Origin: CAYGYG01 sp964354155
GTDB lineage: Bacteria > Hydrothermota > Tepidihabitantia > SM23-42 > CAYGYG01
Reading direction: 5' to 3'
NCBI GenBank assembly: GCA_964354155.1
Contig: CAYGYG010000006.1
Span: forward strand, 71,337-135,336
DNA: 64,000 nucleotides
Shown here: piece after piece, positions 42,568-51,516 of the stretch
How the letters are laid out: every line of letters starts with the position of its first letter
Position numbering within the stretch: position 1 is the stretch's first letter
Position numbers and translations under genes: made by a program
The notes under the pieces: model-generated
The model's database searches: none
What the model was told of the DNA's origin: nothing
What the model saw: the letters and a program-made list of their open reading frames with translations, nothing else

Positions 42568-44154
42568 ATGGGCATGCGCAAGCTGTTCGTACTACTGATG
42601 CCGATACTACTGTCTAGTACAAACCTTGTTTTGACCGACGGGCGCTACCGCAGGGTTGTGCAATCTATGCGCGGCGCTGATATCACGCCGATTGACTACT
42701 TTGACCAGGGCATGCTTGTCCTGGCGACTCAGGCCGGGTGCCGTCTGCTTGAGAATGCCGATGTCGATTACCGGATTCTGGACCCATCTTATGTACCGGG
42801 AACCTGTTTTCTTATCTGGGCACGGCCCGGTTTGTCGTCACCATTGTCTGTAGGTAGGGAGCTGGCTGCGACTGAGGACATGCGGCTGGTGTGCATTGAA
42901 AATGCGGGCGATGTCGATCGGCTTGCGTCATCGGGACACGAGATCAAGCAGCTGTTATCGACCCCCCTGCCCGATGTTGTGGTCGAGAAAGAGAGATCGT
43001 TCGCCGGGATTACCAAAGATACCATCATTCAGGAGATGGCCAATCAGGTCACCTGGGATTCGATTCTCGGTTGTATCCGGCGCCTGCAGAACTTCCGGAC
43101 GCGCTATTCGTCGACCGACAGTGCCCGGGCTTGTGCCCGCTGGCTTACCGACCGGTTCCGGGGCTATGGCTTCGATTCGGTGTACACTGATACTTTTTCG
43201 GCCACATATGCTCCCAATGTGATTGCGGTGAAGAAGGGAATGGTTTATCCGGGTCGAAGCTATGTCGTAGGGTGCGGCCACTATGATTGCACGTCAGGAT
43301 CGCCGACTACTTTTGCCCCGGGCGCCAATGACGACGGCACCGGCACGGCGATGGCGCTTGAGGCGGCCCGGGTGCTCCGAAACTACCGGTTCGAGTATTC
43401 AATACGCCTGATCGGCTTTGGCGGTGAGGAACAGGGGCTGTTGGGCAGTGCCGACTACGCGCTCAAGGCCTACAACCGGCGCGACACGATTCGGGGGGTC
43501 ATCAACGGCGACATGTTCGGCTACACGACTCCCAACCGGGATACGCTCATGGTAATCAATGATACCACCTACCGGAGCAACCTGTCGCTTGCCAACTACT
43601 TTGCCGCTTGCGCCGATACTTATACGACCTTGAAGAAGAGGGTCTGGACCGGGCGGCGGGCCCAGTCGGATCATGCATCGTTCAGCCGTCAGGGTTTTAC
43701 CGCAATCCAGGAGCGGGAGAACCTCAACGTTTCCAACCCCTACTATCACACGATCGGCGATACGATCGGCGGCGGCCTCAACGCCTACACGATGGTCTAC
43801 CAGGGTGTCCGGGCCGCAGTCGCGACGATTGCGAGTCTGGCGATTCCGTACCGCACCGCGGTTGCGGAGCAGAATCAGGCCCGGCCGGGATTGATAGCGC
43901 TTGAGGTCATGCCTAACCCAGCTTACGGTAGAGTGGTTTTGAAGGTTCGCCTGGCGCCGGGTCGGACCGGGGAGCGCGCCGAATTGAGAATCTACGACGT
44001 GCTGGGGCAGCTTAAGTATTCATGTGGACCAAGAGAGTCGGACGATTTTGTGATAGAAGTCGGGCCGGGCAGCGGCTTGGGCCCGGGTGTATACCTGATT
44101 CGTGCGGCATCGGGCGCGGCATCATTCACCAAAAAGCTTGTTGTGATGCACTAG
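42568..44154 (+). CDS. Secreted M28-family zinc aminopeptidase
   Basis: 528 residues from ATG 42568 (a second ATG at 42574). Signal peptide, ~150-residue N-terminal region, then an M28 domain with the di-zinc ligands: His238 in VGCGHYDC, Asp255 in GANDDGTGTA, the GlyGlyGluGlu of GFGGEEQGLLGS, an Asp in INGDMFGY and the late YYHTIGDTI. A type-A sorting domain (VMPNPAYGRVVLKVRL ... ELRIYDVLGQLK ... GVYLIRAASG) ends it. It probably trims amino acids from peptides outside the cell, complementing the C25 and C10 endopeptidases. Confidence 0.9.
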   Translation: MGMRKLFVLLMPILLSSTNLVLTDGRYRRVVQSMRGADITPIDYFDQGMLVLATQAGCRLLENADVDYRILDPSYVPGTCFLIWARPGLSSPLSVGRELAATEDMRLVCIENAGDVDRLASSGHEIKQLLSTPLPDVVVEKERSFAGITKDTIIQEMANQVTWDSILGCIRRLQNFRTRYSSTDSARACARWLTDRFRGYGFDSVYTDTFSATYAPNVIAVKKGMVYPGRSYVVGCGHYDCTSGSPTTFAPGANDDGTGTAMALEAARVLRNYRFEYSIRLIGFGGEEQGLLGSADYALKAYNRRDTIRGVINGDMFGYTTPNRDTLMVINDTTYRSNLSLANYFAACADTYTTLKKRVWTGRRAQSDHASFSRQGFTAIQERENLNVSNPYYHTIGDTIGGGLNAYTMVYQGVRAAVATIASLAIPYRTAVAEQNQARPGLIALEVMPNPAYGRVVLKVRLAPGRTGERAELRIYDVLGQLKYSCGPRESDDFVIEVGPGSGLGPGVYLIRAASGAASFTKKLVVMH

Positions 44155-44204
44155 TGTGCTGTCTATAAACAACTTGCATGTAAAAAAGCTTATTTACAGC
44201 ACAC
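44151..44204. repeat. Inverted repeat downstream of the M28 gene
   Basis: AGTGTGCTGT at 44155-44164 region and ACAGCACACT about 35 bases on form a 10-bp stem at the end of the gene. Similar TIR-like pairs (AGTGTCGTGTCC ... GGACATGACACT, about 44319-44377) and CATAGGGGCGGAGCCCCTATG (44279-44299) follow. Several palindromic elements therefore sit side by side up to the next promoter. Confidence 0.55.
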
Positions 44205-44399
44205 TGAAGGGGTGTGGGGAAGAGGCGTCCCCACGCTTTTGGGGTAACAGTGACCCAAAACGAAGTATTGGGGAACGCCATAGGGGCGGAGCCCCTATGT
44301 ACGACTGTATCTCGTAGAGAGAAGTGTCGTGTCCATAGCGTTAAGCTTCGGTAAACGAACTTGTGGGACATGACACTAGCCGCCGCTCAATCATGCCGA

Positions 44400-44427
44400 T
44401 TGACAGGATAAGAGTATAGAATATAAT
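44400..44427 (+). promoter_or_regulatory. Promoter of the barrel-like protein gene
   Basis: TTGACA (44400-44405), 16-base spacer, TATAAT (44422-44427), then AAGGAGG and GTG 44443. Confidence 0.75.
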
Positions 44428-44442
44428 AGCCAAGGAGGTAAC

Positions 44443-44955
44443 GTGAAGAAACTGCTGATCGTTGGTGCTATTCTGTGTTTCGTCATGCCGATGTATGGGA
44501 AGGACCTGACCGGACGTTTTGGCATCGGATCCGAGCTGTTGCTCCAGAACTTATCCGTGTCTCCGCTGCTGAGTATGTCGTACGCGTGGAATGCCGTGTC
44601 GATTCGCACTTACTTGAGTCCCACGATGGGATTGGGCGGCACTTTCGCGCTGGAGAGCGTGGCCGATAATACGACCTTGGGCCTTGGCGCCAATTTCTTC
44701 TATGTGGTGGCCGCCGAGCAGAGCGTGAATCTTTTGGCCAAGATCGGATTCAATATGGGGTTGGGCGAGGGCGACAACGACATCTTCAGTTTCCCGGTGG
44801 TGCTGAATGCCGAATTCTTCATCGACAAGCTCAGCAACCTGGGTATCGATCTGGGTGTTGGTCTGCTCCACATCGACATCGTTGATGATGATTTGGGATT
44901 CCACCTGGGGAAGAGCGCGCTCGCGCCCACGCTTGGATTCCACTACTACTTCTAA
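44443..44955 (+). CDS. Small outer-membrane beta-barrel-like protein
   Basis: 170 residues from GTG 44443 (AAGGAGG). A signal peptide (MKKLLIVGAILCFVMPMYG) is followed by alternating amphipathic strands with glycine-rich turns (GRFGIGSELLLQNLSVSPLLSMSYAWNAVSIRTYLSP, TTLGLGANFFYVVA, LGIDLGVGLLHIDI) and a final phenylalanine (GFHYYF). This is typical of eight-stranded outer-membrane barrels. The role is unknown; no ligand-binding motif is seen. lipB follows within 20 bases but is unrelated in function. Confidence 0.7.
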   Translation: MKKLLIVGAILCFVMPMYGKDLTGRFGIGSELLLQNLSVSPLLSMSYAWNAVSIRTYLSPTMGLGGTFALESVADNTTLGLGANFFYVVAAEQSVNLLAKIGFNMGLGEGDNDIFSFPVVLNAEFFIDKLSNLGIDLGVGLLHIDIVDDDLGFHLGKSALAPTLGFHYYF

Positions 44956-44974
44956 CGATGGCAATGTAATCGAC

Positions 44975-45652
44975 TTGGGCCGGATCCGCTACGAGACGGC
45001 CTGGGAATTACAGAGAAAACTGCATACGCAAAGGGTATCGGGCGAAATTCCCGATACCCTTCTGCTTTTGGAGCACGAGCCGGTGTTCACCCTGGGCAAG
45101 AGCGGACAGAAGGCAAACATCCTGGTGCCGGAATCACTTCTTGGGAAGAAGGGGATCGACGTCTTTCGCGTTGAGCGGGGCGGTGACATCACCTATCATG
45201 GTCCGGGTCAATTGGTCGGATACCCGGTTTTCCTGCTCAAGGAAAGACTGGCCGGGGTCAGGCGGTTTGTTGAGAAGATTGAGCAGGCGGTGATCGGAGT
45301 GCTGGGCGACTTCGGGATCAAGGCGGCGATGCGGCCGAAGAACATCGGCGTCTGGGTCGGTGATAGGAAGATCGCCTCGGTCGGGATTGCGGTGCGCCAA
45401 TGGGTGGCTTTTCACGGCTTTGCCCTGAACGTCGATACCGACCTGGAGTATTTCAAGATGATCGTGCCCTGCGGATTGAAGGGCGTATCCATGACATCGA
45501 TGCGGCAGGAACTGGGGCGCGACGTACCGATGCCCGAGGTGAAAGCCGGAATCCGGTCGTCATTTGCGATGGTGTTTGCCATGACCTTCACCGATGGCAT
45601 TGCCTTCTCGCGTATCGACCGGAGTTCATCCGGGAAACAGAACTTGACATGA
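44975..45652 (+). CDS. lipB: Octanoyl-[ACP]:protein N-octanoyltransferase
   Basis: About 225 residues. It moves octanoate from acyl carrier protein to lipoyl domains, the first step of lipoate assembly. Family motifs are complete: LLLLEHEPVFTLGKSG, VERGGDITYHGPGQLVGYPVF, the lysine of GDRKIASVGIAV, FHGFALNV and the catalytic Cys of MIVPCGLKGVSMTS. The start is uncertain: homology begins at VIDLGRIRYE (44966), yet the nearest usable codon is TTG 44975 and earlier in-frame ATGs lie inside the barrel gene. GcvH, a known lipoyl acceptor, is encoded at 57054. Confidence 0.88.
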   Translation: MGRIRYETAWELQRKLHTQRVSGEIPDTLLLLEHEPVFTLGKSGQKANILVPESLLGKKGIDVFRVERGGDITYHGPGQLVGYPVFLLKERLAGVRRFVEKIEQAVIGVLGDFGIKAAMRPKNIGVWVGDRKIASVGIAVRQWVAFHGFALNVDTDLEYFKMIVPCGLKGVSMTSMRQELGRDVPMPEVKAGIRSSFAMVFAMTFTDGIAFSRIDRSSSGKQNLT

Positions 45653-45671
45653 GGCCGTTTGTCAGTAGACT
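45644..45671 (+). promoter_or_regulatory. Promoter of the GGDEF-trmFO-xer-panC operon
   Basis: TTGACA (45644-45649), 16-base spacer, TAGACT (45666-45671); it overlaps the end of lipB. Confidence 0.55.
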
Positions 45672-45740
45672 GAAGCGTAAACCTATGGCGTTGTCACCTC
45701 GCGCATCGACCGTAGTTCATCCGGGGAGGACCGGAGTGCC

Positions 45741-46946
45741 GTGAACCAAATATTGATTGGAAGTATCGGCCTGGGCGCCATCTTTCTAATGCTCTGGCTC
45801 ATCGAATTGACATCCCGCATCAAGGCCGGCCGCCAGCTGAAGGAGCGGGACGGCTTTTACCGCGAGGAGATCAGGCGGCTCTCGCATGAGAACAAGAGCC
45901 TCGTGACCCGGATCAAGCAGTCGACCCTGACCCAGACCCTGCTCCTCGATTCACTGATTCGCATCAACTCCAAGATGAAACTGCCCGAAATCCAGGAGGA
46001 CGTCGTCAGCGCCGCCCGCGAGCTGCTGAACGCAAAGCAGGTGGCGCTCTTTTTGGCCGAACGCGGTACGGACATGCTGGTCGCAGTATCGGCCCGGGGG
46101 CTCTCCGCGGAACAGGGACGCGCCCTCAAGTACCGGGTCGGTGAAGGCAAGGTCGGATGTGTTGCCCAGCGAAGGGTGCCGATGATGGACCGGGAATTCG
46201 AACTGGAGCTGATGGCGAGCCGGTCTCAGATCGATAAGGCCGCGTATGTCTTTTTTGATCCGGTGGTCTGCGCCCCGATAACGTTTCAGAACCGCCTGCT
46301 CGGCGTGCTGGCCGCGGCCGACGTGCCGGGGCTGTCCGATGAAGACAAGCAATTGCTGATGACAATCGCCCAGGCTTCGGCGATCGCCCTGAGCAACGCG
46401 ATGAGCTTCGAGCAATTGCAGGATGTGGCATCAGTAGATGGTCTGACCAAGCTCTATAACATTCAGAATTTCCGGGAGCGGCTGCGCGAAGAAGTGAAGC
46501 GCGCCCAGCGCTTCCAGCATCCTTTTTCGATCATCATCTTCGACATCGACCATTTCAAGAACTACAACGACACTCATGGACATCCGATGGGCGACCGGCT
46601 GCTCGTTCAGTTCGCCACGGTCGTCAAGAAGACATTGCGCGAGACCGACCTCCTCGCCCGGTACGGCGGTGACGAGTTTATCATCCTGTGTCCGGAGACC
46701 GAAAAGAAGCAGGGGGGGCTGGCGGCCGAGCGAATCCGCAAACTCGTCAACGATTTCCCCTTTCCGCACCGGGAGACGCAACCCTTGGGGCTCGTGTCGA
46801 TCAGCGCCGGGGTGGCGACCTGCCCGGAGGACGGGCTCCAACCCGACGAGTTGATCAAAGCCGCGGACGAATCGTTGTATGAGGCCAAGCGAGGCGGCCG
46901 GAATCGCATCGTCGTCTGCAAACCGATCCGGCTGAGAGAGATTTGA
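45741..46946 (+). CDS. Diguanylate cyclase with GAF domain
   Basis: 401 residues from GTG 45741. One N-terminal membrane segment (ILIGSIGLGAIFLMLWLIE), a coiled-coil linker (~residues 25-75), a GAF domain (~75-225) and a C-terminal GGDEF domain. The active-site motif is intact (LARYGGDEFIILCPETEKKQ), with DIDHFKNYNDTHGHPMGDRLL before it, so it should make cyclic-di-GMP from GTP. The inhibitory RxxD just before the active site is not evident. It overlaps trmFO by four bases and heads a housekeeping operon. Confidence 0.9.
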   Translation: MNQILIGSIGLGAIFLMLWLIELTSRIKAGRQLKERDGFYREEIRRLSHENKSLVTRIKQSTLTQTLLLDSLIRINSKMKLPEIQEDVVSAARELLNAKQVALFLAERGTDMLVAVSARGLSAEQGRALKYRVGEGKVGCVAQRRVPMMDREFELELMASRSQIDKAAYVFFDPVVCAPITFQNRLLGVLAAADVPGLSDEDKQLLMTIAQASAIALSNAMSFEQLQDVASVDGLTKLYNIQNFRERLREEVKRAQRFQHPFSIIIFDIDHFKNYNDTHGHPMGDRLLVQFATVVKKTLRETDLLARYGGDEFIILCPETEKKQGGLAAERIRKLVNDFPFPHRETQPLGLVSISAGVATCPEDGLQPDELIKAADESLYEAKRGGRNRIVVCKPIRLREI

Positions 46947-48205
46947 GCCGGGCGGTCGTTGTCGGCGGAGGGTTGGCCGGCTGTGAGGCGGCACTCCAGC
47001 TTGGCCGCCGCGGCGTGAAGGTGCGGCTCTATGAGATGCGGCCCGGGAAGATGACCCCGGCTCACAAGACCGGCCTTCTGGCCGAACTCGTCTGCAGCAA
47101 TTCACTCAAATCGCAGGAATTGACTAACGCCCACGGCTTGCTCAAGGAGGAACTCCGCCGCCTGCACTCGTGCGTGCTGGGTGCGGCATACGATTCGCAG
47201 GTACCGGCGGGCAAGTCACTGGCGGTTGACCGCCGGATCATGGCCGAGAAGGTCACCGATATGGTGCGAAACGAACCGAATATCGAATTGGTCACCGAAG
47301 AGGCGGACGGCATCCCGGACGAGCCGGCGATTGTGGCCACCGGCCCTTTGACTTCGGATCGGATGTCGGATGCTCTCAAAACATTTTTCGGCCGAGAGTC
47401 ACTCTTCTTCTACGACGCGATCGCGCCGATCGTGAGTCATGCCTCGATCGATTTCGGAAAGGTCTTTCGTGGAGCGCGTTACGGCGTTGACGGTAGCTAC
47501 GTGAACTGCCCGATGAACGAAGAGGAATACCGCGGTTTCTGCGAAGCGTTGACCGGCGCCGAGACCTATCCGCTGAAGAACTTCGAAGCGCCCGTGTTTT
47601 TTGAAGGCTGCATGCCGATTGAGGAAGTTGCCCGGCGGGGGCGGGATACGCTTCGGTTTGGCGCACTCAAGCCCGTCGGCTTTGACCGGGAATGTTTTGG
47701 CGTGGTGCAGCTTCGGCCCGAGAACCGTGAAACGACGATGTATTCTTTGGTCGGCGGCCAGACCAAGATGGTGATTCGTGAACAGGAGAGAGTTTTCCGG
47801 ATGATTCCGGGCCTGGAGAAGGCCGATTTCCTCAGATACGGTTCGGCCCACCGCAACACGTACGTTTTGGCCCCGGAGAGCTTGCGGCCGACGATGCAGA
47901 CGATACGCCGACCGGACCTGTTCCTGGCCGGGCAGCTGACCGGGGTTGAAGGCTATGTCGAATCGATCGGCAGCGGACTTGTGGCCGGCCTGAACCTGTC
48001 CCGGATTTTGGCCGGACAGGACGCGACGGTACCACCGCCCGAGACGATGCTGGGCGGACTAGCGAAATATTTGACGACACCCAACCGCTCCTTCGCCCCG
48101 ATGAACGCCAACTTCGGTCTTCTGGCGTACCGCCGCGACCGGAGTCAAATGGTCAAGAACTCTCTGGAGATGCTCGAAAAATGGATGCCCGAATCGCGGA
48201 TTTAG
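46943..48205 (+). CDS. trmFO: Folate/FAD-dependent tRNA (uracil-54-C5) methyltransferase
   Basis: 420 residues from TTG 46943, overlapping the preceding stop (TTGA). It begins with the FAD-binding VVVGGGLAGCEAALQLGRRGVKVRLYEMRP. Family boxes KTGLLAELVCSNSLKSQELTNAHGLLKEELR, FYDAIAPIVSHASIDF, YVNCPMNEEEYRGF and the late GQLTGVEGYVESIGSGLVAGLN are all present. The enzyme makes ribothymidine-54 in tRNA with methylenetetrahydrofolate as carbon donor. It overlaps the next gene by 25 bases, in the order trmFO-xer known from many bacteria. Confidence 0.96.
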   Translation: MSRAVVVGGGLAGCEAALQLGRRGVKVRLYEMRPGKMTPAHKTGLLAELVCSNSLKSQELTNAHGLLKEELRRLHSCVLGAAYDSQVPAGKSLAVDRRIMAEKVTDMVRNEPNIELVTEEADGIPDEPAIVATGPLTSDRMSDALKTFFGRESLFFYDAIAPIVSHASIDFGKVFRGARYGVDGSYVNCPMNEEEYRGFCEALTGAETYPLKNFEAPVFFEGCMPIEEVARRGRDTLRFGALKPVGFDRECFGVVQLRPENRETTMYSLVGGQTKMVIREQERVFRMIPGLEKADFLRYGSAHRNTYVLAPESLRPTMQTIRRPDLFLAGQLTGVEGYVESIGSGLVAGLNLSRILAGQDATVPPPETMLGGLAKYLTTPNRSFAPMNANFGLLAYRRDRSQMVKNSLEMLEKWMPESRI

Positions 48206-49047
48206 GCGCCGCCGTTGCCGATTTCCTGACTTACATCGGGCAGGAGAAGAACTATTCGATCCTGACGGTGCGCGCCTACCGTGCCGACCTGGCCCAGTTT
48301 GCAAATTATGCCGCGGATCGGAACTGGGGCACGGTCGGGCGTAACGAGGTGAGCCAATTCGTCGTGTCCCTTATGAAATACGGGCTGGATTCGAGATCGG
48401 TTGCCCGCAAGCTGTCCGCGCTCAAGTCATTTTTCAAGTTTCTTGTGGCGACGGGTCGAATGGAGCGAAACCCGGCCCGCGGTATCAAGACCCCCAAGAT
48501 CAAGAAGCGATTGCCCAAGTTCCTGACCGTCGCCCAGGCTCAGGCGGCAATGGAGATGCCGGCGAAGAGCCGGGACAAGGCGATGCTGGAGCTTTTGTAC
48601 TCGTGCGGCCTGCGCGCCGCCGAGCTGGCCGGCCTTGACGTCGGTGATATCGACTTTGCCGGCGGTACGGTGCGGGTTATGGGCAAGGGGAAGAAAGAAC
48701 GGGTGGTACCATTCGGTATCAAGGCGCGCGGGGCCCTGCTTCGGTACGCGAAGGAAAGGCCGGAACAGGCCAATGCCTTTTTTCTAAATGTGCGGGGCGG
48801 CCGTTTGACCACGCGCTCGCTGCAGCGCATCGTGCGAAGCCACCTCATGAAACTGGCCGAGGTTACCGGCACCAACCCGCATGTCTTGCGGCACTCATTT
48901 GCGACCCACCTGTTGGAGCGCGGCGCCGACCTTCGTGCTGTCCAGGAACTGCTGGGTCATGCCTCGCTCTCAACCGTTCAGATCTACACGCATCTCTCGA
49001 TCGAAAGGCTGAAGAGGCTGTACCGGCAAGCACACCCCAGGGCATGA
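48181..49047 (+). CDS. xerC: Tyrosine recombinase XerC/XerD
   Basis: 288 residues from ATG 48181. The N-terminal SAM-like core-binding domain (FLTYIGQEKNYSILTVRAYRADLAQF) precedes the catalytic domain, with the Arg of YSCGLRAAELAGL, the Lys in MGKGKKERVVPFG, the HVLRHSFATHLLERGADLRAVQELLGH box and the nucleophile Tyr in TVQIYTHLSIERL. It resolves chromosome dimers at dif sites with FtsK. Whether it is XerC, XerD or a single XerH-like enzyme cannot be decided here; the symbol is by neighbourhood with trmFO. It is two bases from panC. Confidence 0.9.
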   Translation: MDARIADLGAAVADFLTYIGQEKNYSILTVRAYRADLAQFANYAADRNWGTVGRNEVSQFVVSLMKYGLDSRSVARKLSALKSFFKFLVATGRMERNPARGIKTPKIKKRLPKFLTVAQAQAAMEMPAKSRDKAMLELLYSCGLRAAELAGLDVGDIDFAGGTVRVMGKGKKERVVPFGIKARGALLRYAKERPEQANAFFLNVRGGRLTTRSLQRIVRSHLMKLAEVTGTNPHVLRHSFATHLLERGADLRAVQELLGHASLSTVQIYTHLSIERLKRLYRQAHPRA

Positions 49048-49048
49048 G

Positions 49049-49885
49049 ATGAAGATAATCAGGACGGTAAGCAAGATGCAAGCCTGGTCGGACCGGGCCC
49101 GGAAGCAGGGGAAGGTCATCGGTTTTGTTCCAACGATGGGGTATCTGCACGAAGGCCATTTGAGCTTGGTCCGGCGGGCGCAGAAGCACAGCGATTATGT
49201 CGTTGTCTCGATATTCGTCAATCCACTTCAATTTGGACCTAAAGAAGATCTTTCCCGCTACCCGCGCGATTTTGAGCGGGATGAAAGACTGCTCAAAAAA
49301 GTCGGCACCGATGTGATTTTCTTGCCGAGCGCAAGAGAGATGTATCCAACCCAGCCCTTGACGCTTGTTGAATTATCGGCATTGAGTAAACCTCTTTGTG
49401 GCCGTTCAAGGCCCCGGCATTTCCGCGGCGTGGGCACGGTCGTGGCCAAGCTTTTTAATACGGTGAAACCGCACCTTGCCGTTTTCGGCCGGAAGGATTT
49501 CCAGCAGGCAATGGTGATCAAGCGGATGGTTGTCGATCTCGATTTTGACATAAAGATAATCGTGGCGCCCACGGTCCGAGAGCAAGACGGCCTGGCGATG
49601 AGTTCACGGAATGCTCGCTTGACGTCGGTCGAACGGCGCAAGGCCGCGGTGCTCTACGCCGCGCTGCGCTCGGCGCAACGCCGGGTGCGAAGCGGAGTAC
49701 GGAATCCGCGGGTTATCATCGGTCGCCTGCGAAAAATGATCAAGGGTCAAGGGGGGAGGATCGACTATATCAGCATCGTTGACCCCGGGACCCTGCATGA
49801 AGTCAAATCGGCCCGGCGCGGCGATGTCGTTGCCCTGGCCGTGTTTTTCGGCCGAACCCGCCTGATCGACAACATCAAGATCTAA
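49049..49885 (+). CDS. panC: Pantothenate synthetase (pantoate--beta-alanine ligase)
   Basis: 278 residues from ATG 49049, one base after the xer stop. The motifs are standard: FVPTMGYLHEGHLSLVRRA (HxGH adenylate site), VSIFVNPLQFGPKEDLSRYPR, HFRGVGTVVAKLFN, FGRKDFQQAMVIKRMV and the KMSKS-like AMSSRNARL. It joins pantoate and beta-alanine with ATP to make pantothenate, the precursor of coenzyme A. No panB or panD is in the window. Last gene of the operon; cca converges from the other side. Confidence 0.96.
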   Translation: MKIIRTVSKMQAWSDRARKQGKVIGFVPTMGYLHEGHLSLVRRAQKHSDYVVVSIFVNPLQFGPKEDLSRYPRDFERDERLLKKVGTDVIFLPSAREMYPTQPLTLVELSALSKPLCGRSRPRHFRGVGTVVAKLFNTVKPHLAVFGRKDFQQAMVIKRMVVDLDFDIKIIVAPTVREQDGLAMSSRNARLTSVERRKAAVLYAALRSAQRRVRSGVRNPRVIIGRLRKMIKGQGGRIDYISIVDPGTLHEVKSARRGDVVALAVFFGRTRLIDNIKI

Positions 49886-49953
49886 GAGTAACGAACGATA
49901 TCAGCGCTCCCAACACTCCAAACGTTCTTCCTTCCCCCGTCCTCGTGGCGACG

Positions 49954-51306
49954 CTACTTCGGCTGGTGCTCTTTGGCGATCTTGCGGGCGAGCTTAAGAG
50001 CCTCTTCTTTGGTGGTGATTTTTGCTTCCAGCTGCTGGTCCAGCACCTCGTTAAGGATGATTTTGAAGATCGGCCCCGGTACCAGCTTCAGTTCTTTGAT
50101 CAGGTCGTGACCGTTGATCAAGCGCTTGACTTTCGGTTTTGACTCGTCGGCCCTTTTCAAGTCGAGCATGCGAAAGAAGGTCCTTTCCAGGTGCCGGGTG
50201 CGGCCGGCCGTGGCATAGCCGTCGGCCCAGGCTATGAGCATGGCGCCGAAGTAATCAGGACCTAAGTCACGGAAGAACCGGCGGATCGCCCGGTCGGAAA
50301 GACCCTTGTTGGTGGCCAGCAAGTGCAGCCGCATGTGCTCTTTGACCAGGGATACCAGCACGTCGACATCATCGCCGGAGAGCTTCAACCGCTTGTGGCC
50401 GATCGATTCGACCAACTTGGCGCCCTTCGTGTCATGCCCGTAGAAGTGGAGTTCGCCCTTGGCGCTGATCATCTGGGTGTGGGGTTTGGCGATGTCGTGG
50501 ACGAGCCCGGCCAGTTTGGTCAGGGGCCGACGCCGGGGCTGATTGACATACTCATCGAACTCCGGACCGTAGTCCTTGAAGACGCGGTTCTTGGCCAGTA
50601 GCTTCTCGACTGCTTCGTAAGTGGCAAGCGAGTGCCTCCAGAGCGGCCGGTCTTTGATGATCGGGGCTGCCTCGGGCATGATCTGTTTGAAGACGCCGAG
50701 CTTGTCCATCTCGATGATATGCTCGAAGGAACCATCACCGGCGAGGATGCGCATCAGTTCGTAGCTGATGCGTTCGGCGGCGACATGCGCCAGCTTGACC
50801 TTCACGGCTTGCCGGAAGAAGTCCGGCTCGAGTTTGAAACCGAGTTCGACCGCGAAGCGAAATCCGCGGAGCAGGCGCAGCGGGTCGAGTTTGAGCGAAT
50901 CCTTTGACGCCGGCACCAGCCTCCGGTTGTCGAGATGCTTGAGACCGGAGAAAAGATCGATGATTGCGTTCGGGGCGTCGAGGTCGATGGCCAGGGCATT
51001 GACGGTGAAGTCACGCCGTCCGAGGTTGGCTTCGAGTGCTTCGTTGCCCAGGCCGTTGAAGTCGAAGTTGTATTCGCCTTTGACAACGCGGCCATCGTCG
51101 TCTTCGGTGGAAAGCAGGACAAAAGTCCCCTTCACAAGCCGGGCGAAACGCCGGCCGAAGCTAATCCCTTTGCCTTCGACGACGAAATCGAAATCCTTCG
51201 GCTCGAGCCCCATCAGGATATCACGGACCGCACCGCCGACAAGATAAGCCTTACCCTTGCCCTTGAATTTGAGCACCCGGCCGATGGCTTCAGGAATCCT
51301 GACCAT
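49954..51306 (-). CDS. cca: CCA tRNA nucleotidyltransferase / poly(A) polymerase family with HD domain
   Basis: 450 residues from ATG 51306. The head domain carries AYLVGGAVRDILMGLEPKDFDFVVEG (GG and DxD motif) and RRDFTVNALAID. The neck follows with LDPLRLLRGFRFA, and an HD domain with LAGLVHDIAKPHTQ and a late LVKEHMRLHLLATN. It adds or repairs the CCA end of tRNAs; neither tRNA gene in this window encodes CCA, so this activity is needed. Some relatives act only as A- or CC-adding enzymes. The start codon is five bases after a consensus -10 box. Confidence 0.9.
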   Translation of the reverse strand: MVRIPEAIGRVLKFKGKGKAYLVGGAVRDILMGLEPKDFDFVVEGKGISFGRRFARLVKGTFVLLSTEDDDGRVVKGEYNFDFNGLGNEALEANLGRRDFTVNALAIDLDAPNAIIDLFSGLKHLDNRRLVPASKDSLKLDPLRLLRGFRFAVELGFKLEPDFFRQAVKVKLAHVAAERISYELMRILAGDGSFEHIIEMDKLGVFKQIMPEAAPIIKDRPLWRHSLATYEAVEKLLAKNRVFKDYGPEFDEYVNQPRRRPLTKLAGLVHDIAKPHTQMISAKGELHFYGHDTKGAKLVESIGHKRLKLSGDDVDVLVSLVKEHMRLHLLATNKGLSDRAIRRFFRDLGPDYFGAMLIAWADGYATAGRTRHLERTFFRMLDLKRADESKPKVKRLINGHDLIKELKLVPGPIFKIILNEVLDQQLEAKITTKEEALKLARKIAKEHQPK

Positions 51307-51311
51307 CCGAC

Positions 51312-51339
51312 ATTATAGCCAGATACGCAATTGTGTCAA
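51312..51339 (-). promoter_or_regulatory. Promoter of cca, predicted leaderless
   Basis: TTGACA (51339-51334), 16-base spacer, TATAAT (51317-51312); ATG 51306 is five bases further and no Shine-Dalgarno fits in. Confidence 0.8.
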
Positions 51340-51385
51340 CCAAGGCCGCCCCGACCGGAGCCAAATGCGGCGGGCAACTAAATCG

Positions 51386-51413
51386 TTGACTTTTTGGAAG
51401 TTCTGGATATGAT
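51386..51413 (+). promoter_or_regulatory. Promoter of the mreBCD-mrdA-rodA operon
   Basis: TTGACT (51386-51391), 16-base spacer, TATGAT (51408-51413), ~100 bases before mreB. Confidence 0.65.
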
Positions 51414-51516
51414 TTTCGACAGCAGAAGCTGTTTTCATCGATACCATTCGATTTGGCTCCTTGTTCACTTCTAGGGGCTTCGGAGTTTAGGCATTTGCTC
51501 TTCAAGGAGGTCTTGT

